A DNA stretch of 28,538 nt from JAMCZZ01 sp964363695. Lineage in GTDB: Bacteria > Patescibacteriota > UBA1384 > XYA2-FULL-43-10 > 1-14-0-10-43-13. A model generated the notes under the pieces. That model was given only the letters and a program-made list of their open reading frames with translations, made no database searches and was not told the origin of the DNA. The DNA lies in assembly GCA_964363695.1 (NCBI GenBank), contig CAYIJI010000005.1, positions 1-28,538 of the forward strand, given 5' to 3'. The translations under genes were made by a program, and so were the position numbers. The first letter of the stretch is position 1, and every line of letters begins with the position of its first letter. Of the stretch, positions 1 through 5,828 are shown piece by piece.

Positions 1-12
1 TTTTATATAATT

Positions 13-63
13 TTAATCAATAGTAATAGTGCATAAATTTTCAAAATAAATAGTGTCGTTCAA
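13..63 (-). CDS. Possible 16-codon small ORF at the left edge
   Basis: A TTG codon at 63-61 lies 8 nt after a perfect AGGAGG (77-72) and opens 16 codons ending in TAA (15-13). A good promoter lies just upstream, so the signals for expression are real even though the peptide (MNDTIYFENLCTITID) is unrecognised. It may be a leader peptide, a small protein, or the decayed start of a gene lying left of the window. No longer frame opens from this ribosome-binding site. Confidence 0.25.
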   Translation of the reverse strand: MNDTIYFENLCTITID

Positions 64-88
64 CCTTTTATCCTCCTGCTTTTCCTTT

Positions 89-117
89 AGTATAGCCCCA
101 GCTATGCAAGCAATCAA
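89..117 (-). promoter_or_regulatory. Sigma70-type promoter reading left
   Basis: On the minus strand TTGATT (117-112) and TATACT (94-89) are separated by exactly 17 nt. Transcription would start near 82, just before the AGGAGG at 77-72. It would serve the small ORF at 63-13 and anything beyond the left edge. Confidence 0.5.
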
Positions 118-135
118 TAAAAGGAAGCGAAAAAC

Positions 136-167
136 GGGCGGGCCTTCTTAGGCTCGTCCTTTTTTTA
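136..167. terminator. Bidirectional intrinsic terminator downstream of mscL
   Basis: A 9-bp stem with two G-U pairs (136-144 with 151-159) encloses a 6-nt loop. It is followed by eight T on the plus strand (160-167), and a short T run follows it on the minus strand. It lies immediately after the mscL stop and fits termination of mscL. Confidence 0.75.
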
Positions 168-182
168 TTAGATCCTCGCAAA

Positions 183-518
183 CTATTTCTTCTCTTGCTC
201 TTTCTCTAGATGGTCTAATCTTAAGGCCTTAAACGCCAAATAAACAACCAGAGCGACTGCTATAAAATCAATCAATTGATTTGCAAAGTCCCCCCACAAG
301 ATCTCCGCGCCGCTGACCTTGAGTGAATAATTCGTCAAATCCTTAGCTCTTCCCAACGAAATTCCAATCAGAGGGTTTATTAAGTCGTTCACTATGGCTG
401 TCACCAATTTTGAAACCGACCCGCCCAAAACAAAACCAACGGCCAGCCCAACCACCCCTTGCTTCCTTATAAATTCAATAAAACCTGTTGCAACTTTTTT
501 CACTTTTTCCTCTTTCAA
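183..518 (-). CDS. mscL: Large-conductance mechanosensitive channel MscL
   Basis: Stretch-activated channel of the cytoplasmic membrane that releases solutes on hypo-osmotic shock. The 111-aa product has the MscL layout. The amphipathic N-terminus and TM1 (about residues 15-45, FIRKQGVVGLAVGFVLGG then VSKLVTAIVNDLINPLIG) are the family signature. After a periplasmic loop comes TM2 (about 82-100) and a short charged C-terminal tail. It is shorter than the E. coli protein (about 136 aa), mainly in the loop and C-terminal bundle. The start shown is TTG at 518, but GTG at 503 (residue 6) has AGAGG 5 nt upstream and may be the true start. A terminator follows directly, so the gene is probably monocistronic. 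Confidence 0.93.
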   Translation of the reverse strand: MKEEKVKKVATGFIEFIRKQGVVGLAVGFVLGGSVSKLVTAIVNDLINPLIGISLGRAKDLTNYSLKVSGAEILWGDFANQLIDFIAVALVVYLAFKALRLDHLEKEQEKK

Positions 519-555
519 CCTTATAACTTAAGTCTAATCTATCATAATAATAATT

Positions 556-598
556 ACCAGACAATTGTTACGCCTATAATTTTATTTTTCAGTCTGGT
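556..598. promoter_or_regulatory. TATAAT box framed by a 7-bp inverted repeat
   Basis: ACCAGAC (556-562) and GTCTGGT (592-598) form an inverted repeat around a TATAAT (575-580) in the gap between the divergent mscL and hydrolase genes. No convincing -35 box lies 17 nt upstream. This could be the hydrolase promoter with an operator, or a leader hairpin. Confidence 0.3.
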
Positions 599-645
599 AT
601 GCTATGTTTGAGCCGTTCAAAACGACAAAAAGGAGGTCTTGTACT

Positions 646-2433
646 TTGAAAAAGGCATTCGCAGGGATTTTGGTAATAGCCGTAATTGTAATTGCTGGTT
701 GCGGTGGTGGAGGCGGTGGAAATGGCGGTGGTAGCAATATTGCGCCACCCAACAATCAGCCCGATCCGCCGGTGGCGCCTGGCACATTTACAATCGAGCC
801 GGGCAAAGAGGCTGTCCTACAGGTTGATACGATTACTGTAAATGTGCCGGCGGAAACATTTCCAGCCGGAGCGGAAATTACGATCAGCCGAACTATCCCC
901 TCCGCCGCGGAAATGCCTCCGGTTGGAGAACTTGCCTGCAACAAGATTGAAATCACTGCAAGCAAGATGCCTCAGGGTTCTATCACAATCACGACAAATG
1001 GACTTGTGCTTCAAACAATGGGAGTACAAAAACAAGTTTATTTATTGGTAAAGAAGGTCAGCGATCTTTGGACAAAAGTGGCCGATAGTGAAACGGGCAA
1101 GTTTGTGATAGATGCGACAGAGTTTGCGGTCGATGGTCCGATTGCAAGAGCCAGCCTAATTATCGGCAAAATCTTCATCAATGAACCTTCGAGCGAGACT
1201 ATTATGGTTCAATTTGGCGGAGACGATACAAGTAACACCGTCATTAATAACTCTGTACTTGTTATTGTGCATGGTTTCAGCGACAATGCTGATTCCTTAA
1301 AGCTTCTCGCGCAAAGATTTGCCAACTTGCATAAATACAGCCAGATCTATCTTTTCGGCTATGACTGGAGGAACAAATGCGATCTCTCGGCCGAAAGACT
1401 AGGAGAGGAACTGGATACACTCAAAGATCAAGGCAAGCAGATCAATATCGCCGCTCACTCAATGGGGGTGGTGGTCTCCCGTTATGCACTGGAAAGACTA
1501 GGCAAGACCAAGAATGTAAACAATCTGTTTGCAATTAATGGAGCAAACCTAGGCTCAGTCTGGGCTACGCCGGCAAGTTTTCTTCTTGGGCTCCAGAATG
1601 ACTACATAAATCGCCTGCCAGGCGATCATCTTCTCAATGGATTCCCTATCGGTAATATAGAGTCGATAAATGACCTAGTTCCCGGGAGTCCGTTCTTGTC
1701 CACTCTGAACAATTCTGGCACCATGGGACAGTGCGGATTGGTCAATTATTGCCTCATTTCGTCTATAAATGATCTCGTAGTAGGCAAAGACAGCTCAACC
1801 GCAGCCGGAGTTCCATTGAAGTCACTTACTGCCGGAATAGTGGAAGGTTACATGGTGAATGGTTTTGGTCATTCCGACTTAGTCAAAACACCCGCCGGAA
1901 CCATGAAGGTAATAGAGTCTGCCCAAAACATGCCAAGCCGAGACCAGGTTGTTTTCCTTGGTAGTCAAATTTCAATAGAATCAATATGGGATGGCTGGCA
2001 CTACGAAATACAAATCGGGAACATTAGCCAAGCCGATGCCTATCTGACAGACCTCCGTATCGACTATTTTAACAGATATGGTAACTGGGTAGGCGTCAAT
2101 TGGTACGATCCTAACGTACTCAGCAGCGACGACTTTTTCCCAAGCAAGTATGTCAAATGGGACAAAAAGCTCCGCTCCAGTGAGGATGTCACCCTCTATC
2201 TTCACACATGGCCAGACGCAAACAGATCTGCGATCAGCGAAGTTCCTGACGATCTGAAAAGCTGCATTCTCGTCTTTACCTTGAGATATTCTGGAGATTT
2301 GGGCCCTTACACGACCACAACGACAAAAAGGCTATACACGAAAGGAATAGGATTGGATATGCCCAAAACCAGAGGTCTTCTCAATGCAGGAACATCGGAA
2401 GCACAGGGTTATACTGGCCCATCAAAACGATAA
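646..2433 (+). CDS. Secreted lipoprotein with alpha/beta-hydrolase (lipase-like) domain
   Basis: Predicted surface-anchored esterase or lipase. I chose TTG at 646 because AGGAGG (631-636) sits 9 nt upstream and the product then begins as a classical lipoprotein signal, with lipobox I-A-G-Cys19 and a glycine-rich linker. An in-frame ATG at 604 has no such signal. Residues about 45-190 look like a beta-rich region. The hydrolase core follows: VLVIVHGF oxyanion strand, nucleophile Ser272 in A-H-S-M-G (the Ala-X-Ser-X-Gly form known from Bacillus LipA-type lipases), and candidate acid Asp376 (SINDLVV) and base His409 (GFGHSDL). A further beta-rich domain of about 170 residues ends the protein. 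The substrate is unknown. A strong terminator follows, so it is probably a single-gene unit. Confidence 0.8.
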   Translation: MKKAFAGILVIAVIVIAGCGGGGGGNGGGSNIAPPNNQPDPPVAPGTFTIEPGKEAVLQVDTITVNVPAETFPAGAEITISRTIPSAAEMPPVGELACNKIEITASKMPQGSITITTNGLVLQTMGVQKQVYLLVKKVSDLWTKVADSETGKFVIDATEFAVDGPIARASLIIGKIFINEPSSETIMVQFGGDDTSNTVINNSVLVIVHGFSDNADSLKLLAQRFANLHKYSQIYLFGYDWRNKCDLSAERLGEELDTLKDQGKQINIAAHSMGVVVSRYALERLGKTKNVNNLFAINGANLGSVWATPASFLLGLQNDYINRLPGDHLLNGFPIGNIESINDLVPGSPFLSTLNNSGTMGQCGLVNYCLISSINDLVVGKDSSTAAGVPLKSLTAGIVEGYMVNGFGHSDLVKTPAGTMKVIESAQNMPSRDQVVFLGSQISIESIWDGWHYEIQIGNISQADAYLTDLRIDYFNRYGNWVGVNWYDPNVLSSDDFFPSKYVKWDKKLRSSEDVTLYLHTWPDANRSAISEVPDDLKSCILVFTLRYSGDLGPYTTTTTKRLYTKGIGLDMPKTRGLLNAGTSEAQGYTGPSKR

Positions 2434-2459
2434 AGCAGTATGAGTTTATCGCTCCAACT

Positions 2460-2488
2460 GAGCAGGACACCCCGTCCTGCTCTTTTTT
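2460..2488 (+). terminator. Intrinsic terminator of the hydrolase gene
   Basis: GAGCAGGAC (2460-2468) pairs perfectly with GTCCTGCTC (2474-2482) across a 5-nt loop and is followed by TTTTTT (2483-2488). It overlaps the stop codon of convergent yraN but lacks a T run in that direction. Confidence 0.9.
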
Positions 2489-2852
2489 AATAAACCGCAT
2501 TTATAATGTGCTCGATTTTTGCCGGCATACCGCAAGAGAAATCAACTCCGATTACATCAATCCGAATAGTACTGGTAGGATATTTTTGCGCGATCGCTCG
2601 TCCAAGCAATTTTAATTTCTGTTGTTTCTTATATCGCACCAGTTCCTGCGCCAAGCCAAAGCCGCTGCCTCTCACAGTTTTTACTTCCACAATCACAATC
2701 GTACCTCGAACCTCGGCCAAAATGTCGATCTCCCCGCAAAATAACTCGAGGTTTCGATCAATAATTTTGTACTTATTTTTTGTTAAATATTCCGCCGCCA
2801 AATCCTCCCCCATATTGCCAGTCGATTTATTTTTAGTCTTGTCAAAAGTCAT
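2487..2852 (-). CDS. yraN: YraN/UPF0102 family nuclease-like protein
   Basis: Small protein of the UPF0102 family, which has a restriction-endonuclease-like fold; its cellular role is poorly defined. The 121-aa length is usual. Family landmarks are GEDLAAEYL (15-23), the acidic GEID (40-43) and IVEVK (54-58), corresponding to the D...E-X-K nuclease centre. It starts 8 nt after the abiEii stop with no strong ribosome-binding site of its own, so translation may be coupled to the toxin gene. A degraded copy of its first 15 codons lies at 4229-4273 on the other side of the AbiE pair, suggesting yraN once directly followed the four-helix-bundle gene. Confidence 0.9.
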   Translation of the reverse strand: MTFDKTKNKSTGNMGEDLAAEYLTKNKYKIIDRNLELFCGEIDILAEVRGTIVIVEVKTVRGSGFGLAQELVRYKKQQKLKLLGRAIAQKYPTSTIRIDVIGVDFSCGMPAKIEHIINAVY

Positions 2853-2860
2853 AATTATTT

Positions 2861-3574
2861 CTATTCTAAATTATTCATATTTAATTTTTCTGTCTGTAAT
2901 CGCAAATAAAATAAAACATCATTCAACATTTTATTTTTTACAAAAACTTTTTGCTTCGAATCTAAAACTTCGCCCAACCCGTGCAAAATGTTTATTTCGT
3001 CTTTGTTCTTTTGCAAAAATTCTTTCAATTTGACAAAATAATCAAGCGCGGGCATCCCTGTCCTTGACTCGACAACGGAGGCTTTAATCGGCCAATTCTT
3101 CTGTAGAAAAAACCAGCTATCAAACAAATCCCTGTTGACCAATTTTTTTCGATCCAAAACAGCCACAAACTTATTTGCTGCCATACATGGCTTTGTCATA
3201 ACGAGCACCGGCAGACCAAATAGTTCTTTTACTTCATATTCGTCTTCTTTATTAACTAATCTTGAGATTTCAATCTTAACAGTCGGAACTTCATGTTCAT
3301 AAGATAGGCGAAAATAAACTGTTTTTTCTTTGATCGTTTCATCTTTGATCTGTCCGTTCTTCTCTGCAATTTTTTTCACTATTGCATAAATTTGCTCGCT
3401 TTTTTTAGGATCAATCAAATCAAAATCTAGGTCAGTCGAAAATCGCGGTAAATCGTAAAAAAGATATGCCGCCGTACCGCCCTTAAAAGCCAAATTGGTC
3501 CGCAATAAAGGGTCGGAATAAATTTCTGTTAAAATATTCGTCATCACTGACTCGTGCGTTGCCCTATTCAGCAT
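2861..3574 (-). CDS. abiEii: AbiEii-type nucleotidyltransferase toxin
   Basis: Toxin component of an AbiE (type IV) toxin-antitoxin module. Family members are nucleotidyltransferase-fold enzymes; some are reported to modify tRNA 3' ends. The signature is KGGTAAYLFY (31-40) followed by R44, S46 and the acidic D48-L-D50-F-D52, matching GGT...R.S.DLD of the nucleotidyltransferase core. At 237 aa the length is normal. The ATG at 3574 overlaps the end of abiEi by 11 nt and has AAGGAGG just upstream inside that gene, the classical antitoxin-toxin arrangement. Being second in the operon, it depends on the promoter and operator before abiEi. No inactivating lesion is visible. Confidence 0.88.
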   Translation of the reverse strand: MLNRATHESVMTNILTEIYSDPLLRTNLAFKGGTAAYLFYDLPRFSTDLDFDLIDPKKSEQIYAIVKKIAEKNGQIKDETIKEKTVYFRLSYEHEVPTVKIEISRLVNKEDEYEVKELFGLPVLVMTKPCMAANKFVAVLDRKKLVNRDLFDSWFFLQKNWPIKASVVESRTGMPALDYFVKLKEFLQKNKDEINILHGLGEVLDSKQKVFVKNKMLNDVLFYLRLQTEKLNMNNLE

Positions 3575-4151
3575 AATCCTCCTTAAGTTGTTTTAATCTT
3601 GCATTCATTTTTTTATTCCCATAAATTTTAGCTATTTCATAGCACATTTCCCAATCTACATTGATCAATTTATCGAAGTAAAAATCTGGCATCAAATAAA
3701 TCGTATCCATTATTGCTCTCTCCTTAGTCGCCACAGTTTTGGCACCGTCGAATTTCAACCCGATCGGATTAAGAAGTGCTTTGTCGCTAAGTTTTTGGTA
3801 CACATAACCCTGCTTTCCAACATAAATCGTCCGTGACTGTCTCGATGCGCAATAAATACGCGAATCATATTGAAAATTCGTTCCCTCCGATGTCAAAATT
3901 GTATAAAGTCCGACATAAGACGGCGTGATCATTTTGTTTGCCAGCTCCCATCGATCGTAATCCTTATCGAGAGCATAAAATCCCCTGCGAATAAAATAAA
4001 GTCTGCCACTTTTGACTAAACGCCTAGTTTTTGTCTTTAGATAATTCTGATTTTCAATTTTCCAATACAAAGAGAGGTCTTTGAGAGAAAAGACAGTTTT
4101 TTTGCTCTTATAGAGCATATCAACCGGATCTTTTTTTATAATATTAGTCAT
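3564..4151 (-). CDS. abiEi: AbiEi-type antitoxin and autorepressor
   Basis: Antitoxin partner of the downstream nucleotidyltransferase. It has an N-terminal winged helix (about residues 10-60, with the wing-like GRLYFIRRGFYAL) for DNA binding and a C-terminal AbiEi domain (YVGLYTILTSEG at about 82, ATKERAIMDTIYL at about 145). At 195 aa it is a typical length. The start codon at 4151 is preceded by a 26-bp inverted repeat, and the promoter -10 box lies immediately upstream of that repeat, so autorepression is expected. The predicted leader is only about 24 nt and contains no Shine-Dalgarno sequence, suggesting inefficient initiation. It overlaps abiEii by 11 nt. Confidence 0.88.
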   Translation of the reverse strand: MTNIIKKDPVDMLYKSKKTVFSLKDLSLYWKIENQNYLKTKTRRLVKSGRLYFIRRGFYALDKDYDRWELANKMITPSYVGLYTILTSEGTNFQYDSRIYCASRQSRTIYVGKQGYVYQKLSDKALLNPIGLKFDGAKTVATKERAIMDTIYLMPDFYFDKLINVDWEMCYEIAKIYGNKKMNARLKQLKEDYAE

Positions 4152-4153
4152 AT

Positions 4154-4179
4154 ATAAGCAATCATAAATGATTGCTTAT
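4154..4179. promoter_or_regulatory. 26-bp inverted-repeat operator of the AbiE pair
   Basis: ATAAGCAATCAT (4154-4165) and ATGATTGCTTAT (4168-4179) are perfect inverted repeats with a 2-nt spacer. The element occupies the space between the -10 box and the abiEi start codon, covering the expected transcription start, which is the usual placement for an autorepressor site. It would also fold as a hairpin in the leader RNA. Confidence 0.8.
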
Positions 4180-4181
4180 TT

Positions 4182-4210
4182 AGCATATACTATATAAAAT
4201 TCCCTGTCAA
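4182..4210 (-). promoter_or_regulatory. Promoter of the AbiE operon
   Basis: Minus-strand TTGACA (4210-4205), 17-nt spacer, TATGCT (4187-4182). It lies inside the inserted segment, so the module carries its own expression signal. Downstream yraN may now be transcribed from it. Confidence 0.8.
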
Positions 4211-4228
4211 GCCCGCCCCAAATTACCC

Positions 4229-4273
4229 CCCCATATTGCCAGTCGATTTGTTTTTAGTTTTATCAAATGCCAT
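4229..4273 (-). pseudogene. Remnant of the yraN 5' end
   Basis: From ATG at 4273 the minus strand reads MAFDKTKNKSTGNMG, against MTFDKTKNKSTGNMG in intact yraN at 2852. 40 of 45 nt are identical and three of the five differences are silent. Similarity stops after the GGG codon. The remnant begins 4 nt after the stop of the four-helix-bundle gene. It marks the original position of yraN before the AbiE pair arrived and has had time to drift. Confidence 0.8.
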
Positions 4274-4277
4274 AAAT

Positions 4278-4796
4278 TTATAGACTCTTCCTTTTGCCTT
4301 CTATTATTTCTCTCAACTTTTGATCAAAGTCCTCCTCGATTTTCTTCTGTTCAGACCACGATTTTTTTATCATATCACTTTGGGAAGCGGTTTTTTCTCG
4401 ATACGTTTTTTCTTCCAAACTCTTAATTTGCCTATCAAGCATTTTTGCTTCGCCTACTCCCGTTTGAATCCCTTTTGCGCACCCTTTTGGATCCCCTATG
4501 TTTCCCTTTTGGCAATACTTGAAGTCACCGATTAATTCTTCCAAAGATCCAGCCGAAAATCCTAAAAATGAAATATATTCCTTAGTAGATGTCCGAGCAT
4601 AGCCTTCTTCGATATTACGGACAACACTCCGTGCCGATCGAATCATCTGGTCTTTAAGATCGGTCAAATATTGCCCGGTTTTAGGATGACGAAAGGGCAA
4701 AGTTACTGCGAATTCCTCGGTTAACTCTAAAATTTCATTGGCTTGCTGCCAAGTGCGAAGATAGCGATAGCCAAGGGGATTTTGATGGGATAGCAT
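4278..4796 (-). CDS. Four-helix-bundle protein (23S intervening-sequence family) with coiled C-terminal extension
   Basis: The first 100 or so residues match the four-helix-bundle family first known from proteins encoded in 23S rRNA intervening sequences: YRYLRTWQQANEILELTEEF, then LTDLKDQMIRSARSVVRNIEEGYAR, then EYISFLGFSAGSLEELIGDF. Biochemical function is not established. Residues after about 110 form a charged, probably coiled-coil extension (KSLEEKTYREK...KKIEEDFDQKLREI), making this protein about 172 aa against about 120 usual. I start at ATG 4796 because upstream in-frame sequence (to 4904) runs into a hairpin and repeat. The stop lies 4 nt before the yraN remnant, suggesting an original four-helix/yraN operon. 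Confidence 0.75.
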   Translation of the reverse strand: MLSHQNPLGYRYLRTWQQANEILELTEEFAVTLPFRHPKTGQYLTDLKDQMIRSARSVVRNIEEGYARTSTKEYISFLGFSAGSLEELIGDFKYCQKGNIGDPKGCAKGIQTGVGEAKMLDRQIKSLEEKTYREKTASQSDMIKKSWSEQKKIEEDFDQKLREIIEGKRKSL

Positions 4797-4855
4797 ACCC
4801 AAATTATAACAAAAGGGAATCAAAAGGGGTACAAATGATTTTTTGAACAGCAAAA

Positions 4856-4880
4856 GTGGGTGTTCATTACGAACACCCAC
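4856..4880 (-). terminator. Hairpin terminator after the 138-aa orphan gene
   Basis: GTGGGTGTTC (4856-4865) pairs perfectly with GAACACCCAC (4871-4880) around a 5-nt loop. Read on the minus strand it is followed by TTTT, so it can end transcripts coming from 5471-5055. Confidence 0.6.
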
Positions 4881-4899
4881 TCTGTAATTCCCTCCTTTC

Positions 4900-4995
4900 G
4901 TCATCCCAGACTTCAGTCTCGGCTAGGCCGAGCCTAGACGGATGATCTGGGATCCAGAATAACCCGAGGTTGAGGTGCTGCTACATAGCAGCACC
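4900..4995. repeat. Dispersed palindromic repeat plus hairpin
   Basis: GTCATCCCAGACTT at 4900 and ATCTGGGATCCAG ending at 4957 are the two arms of a repeat family also present at 9310-9343 with 9547-9555, at 19243-19401 and, in shorter form, at 26065-26092. A separate 9-bp hairpin (4974-4982 with 4987-4995) follows. Confidence 0.75.
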
Positions 4996-5054
4996 AGTGA
5001 TCAAGACGCTGGCTCTAATCCAGCTATGATTTGAGAATGAGCAAGACCCACTTT

Positions 5055-5471
5055 CTACCCCAACAATACGTGCCTAACCTCCTCTCTAGAAAACCCGGCA
5101 ATATCGATATTGTAGATGACATCGGTATATTCTCTGTTAGGGTAAACCATGTGATCAAGCAAGTGATGAATACGGTCGAAGCCAACGCCGAGTATCTGCT
5201 GTAAAACAGCAAGGCAATTCTCGTGAACTAATTGCGGATCAGCAAATGGCTTCTTGACAGAAGGAAAATATGCCCGTGCCATTGAGTGATATTTGTTTGT
5301 TCTCACCTCAGACGATTTTGGGGCAAAGGCGTTAAGAATGGCGAAACGAGCCCGGCTAAAGTCGCCTTGTTGCACGTGAATCTCTATCCATCCATCCTCC
5401 GATAAGTCAAATACCACATGGGCACCGAAGATATATCCGAATATCTGCAAAGCTTTTTTGCCTTCTCTCAT
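5055..5471 (-). CDS. Orphan 138-aa protein behind a consensus promoter
   Basis: Not recognised. The 138-aa product has no signal peptide or membrane segment. The N-terminal half reads like alternating strands (IFGYIFGAHVVFDL, GWIEIHVQQG); the C-terminal half looks helical with clustered histidines (FDRIHHLLDHMVY). One cysteine is present. GGAG lies 4 nt before ATG 5471. The promoter upstream is a full consensus and the leader of about 110 nt is rich in inverted repeats, so the gene is probably well expressed and possibly controlled through its leader. The stop is followed by repeats and a terminator, giving a single-gene unit. Composition looks somewhat more GC-rich than neighbours, but I cannot tell whether that reflects transfer. 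Confidence 0.65.
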   Translation of the reverse strand: MREGKKALQIFGYIFGAHVVFDLSEDGWIEIHVQQGDFSRARFAILNAFAPKSSEVRTNKYHSMARAYFPSVKKPFADPQLVHENCLAVLQQILGVGFDRIHHLLDHMVYPNREYTDVIYNIDIAGFSREEVRHVLLG

Positions 5472-5586
5472 CGCTCTCCAAACACCCCGTTAAGGACCGG
5501 TGCCGCCTTTGAATTTGTGTAAGTCCCGATGCTCGCTAATGCTCGATCGGGATGGCCTCAAGACCATTGCTGATCTTGATGGCCAC
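5472..5586 (-). other. Structured 5' leader of the 138-aa gene
   Basis: Between the promoter and ATG 5471 the minus-strand RNA has GGCC..CAAGA paired with TCTTG.GGCC, then TCCCGAT with ATCGGGA, then CACC..GGTG close to the start codon. No known riboswitch class is recognised, and the TCCCGAT stem may simply be a dispersed repeat. Confidence 0.4.
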
Positions 5587-5615
5587 ATTATAGCATTATC
5601 TAATGTCTATGTCAA
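5587..5615 (-). promoter_or_regulatory. Perfect consensus promoter for the 138-aa gene
   Basis: Minus strand: TTGACA (5615-5610), 17-nt spacer, TATAAT (5592-5587), which is exact sigma70 consensus in both boxes and spacing. The predicted start is near 5580. Confidence 0.85.
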
Positions 5616-5648
5616 TGATTAGTGACTATAAACAGGCATTATTAAGTC

Positions 5649-5677
5649 TTGACACACGCACAAATTGAGCGTATGAT
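5649..5677 (+). promoter_or_regulatory. Promoter of the TrmB-like regulator
   Basis: TTGACA (5649-5654), 17-nt spacer, TATGAT (5672-5677). It is divergent from the promoter at 5587-5615, with 33 bp between the two -35 boxes. The leader of roughly 145 nt contains the composite repeat at 5722-5812. Confidence 0.8.
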
Positions 5678-5721
5678 GAAATCATCGTCGTAAATTTGTT
5701 ACGATAATAACTAACACACTT

Positions 5722-5812
5722 TGTCATCCTCGGGCAGGCAACGCCATGGCCCGGGCCTGCCTGCCGGTAGGCAGGGATCCAGAGCCTAGATTCCCGTCTT
5801 CACGGGAATGAC
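5722..5812 (+). repeat. Composite palindromic repeat with inserted 20-bp palindrome
   Basis: The segment 5722-5781 matches the reverse complement of 16911-16950 over 34 + 6 nt with two mismatches, except for an extra 20 bp at 5756-5775 (CCTGCCTGCCGGTAGGCAGG). It is followed by the hairpin GATTCCCG...CGGGAATGAC (5789-5812). The final ATG of that hairpin is the upstream in-frame start of the next gene. Together with the two facing promoters this fills the 357-nt gap 5472-5828. Confidence 0.85.
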
Positions 5813-5828
5813 ACTAAACGAGCAAGCT

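Noticed and set aside
2506..3033. 175-codon plus-strand frame opposite yraN and abiEii
   Set aside because: Antisense shadow of two well-supported genes, with no ribosome-binding site and Ser/Phe-rich shadow composition.
4797..4831. TATAAT six bases before the four-helix-bundle ATG as a leaderless promoter
   Set aside because: No -35 box at 16-18 nt spacing; a chance TATAAT in AT-rich DNA is equally likely.
5472..5580. Leader of the 138-aa gene as a T-box or known riboswitch
   Set aside because: CGGCACCGG looked T-box-like, but there is no specifier loop, no GGTGG-type T-box core and no terminator/antiterminator pair; the downstream gene is not an amino-acid gene.
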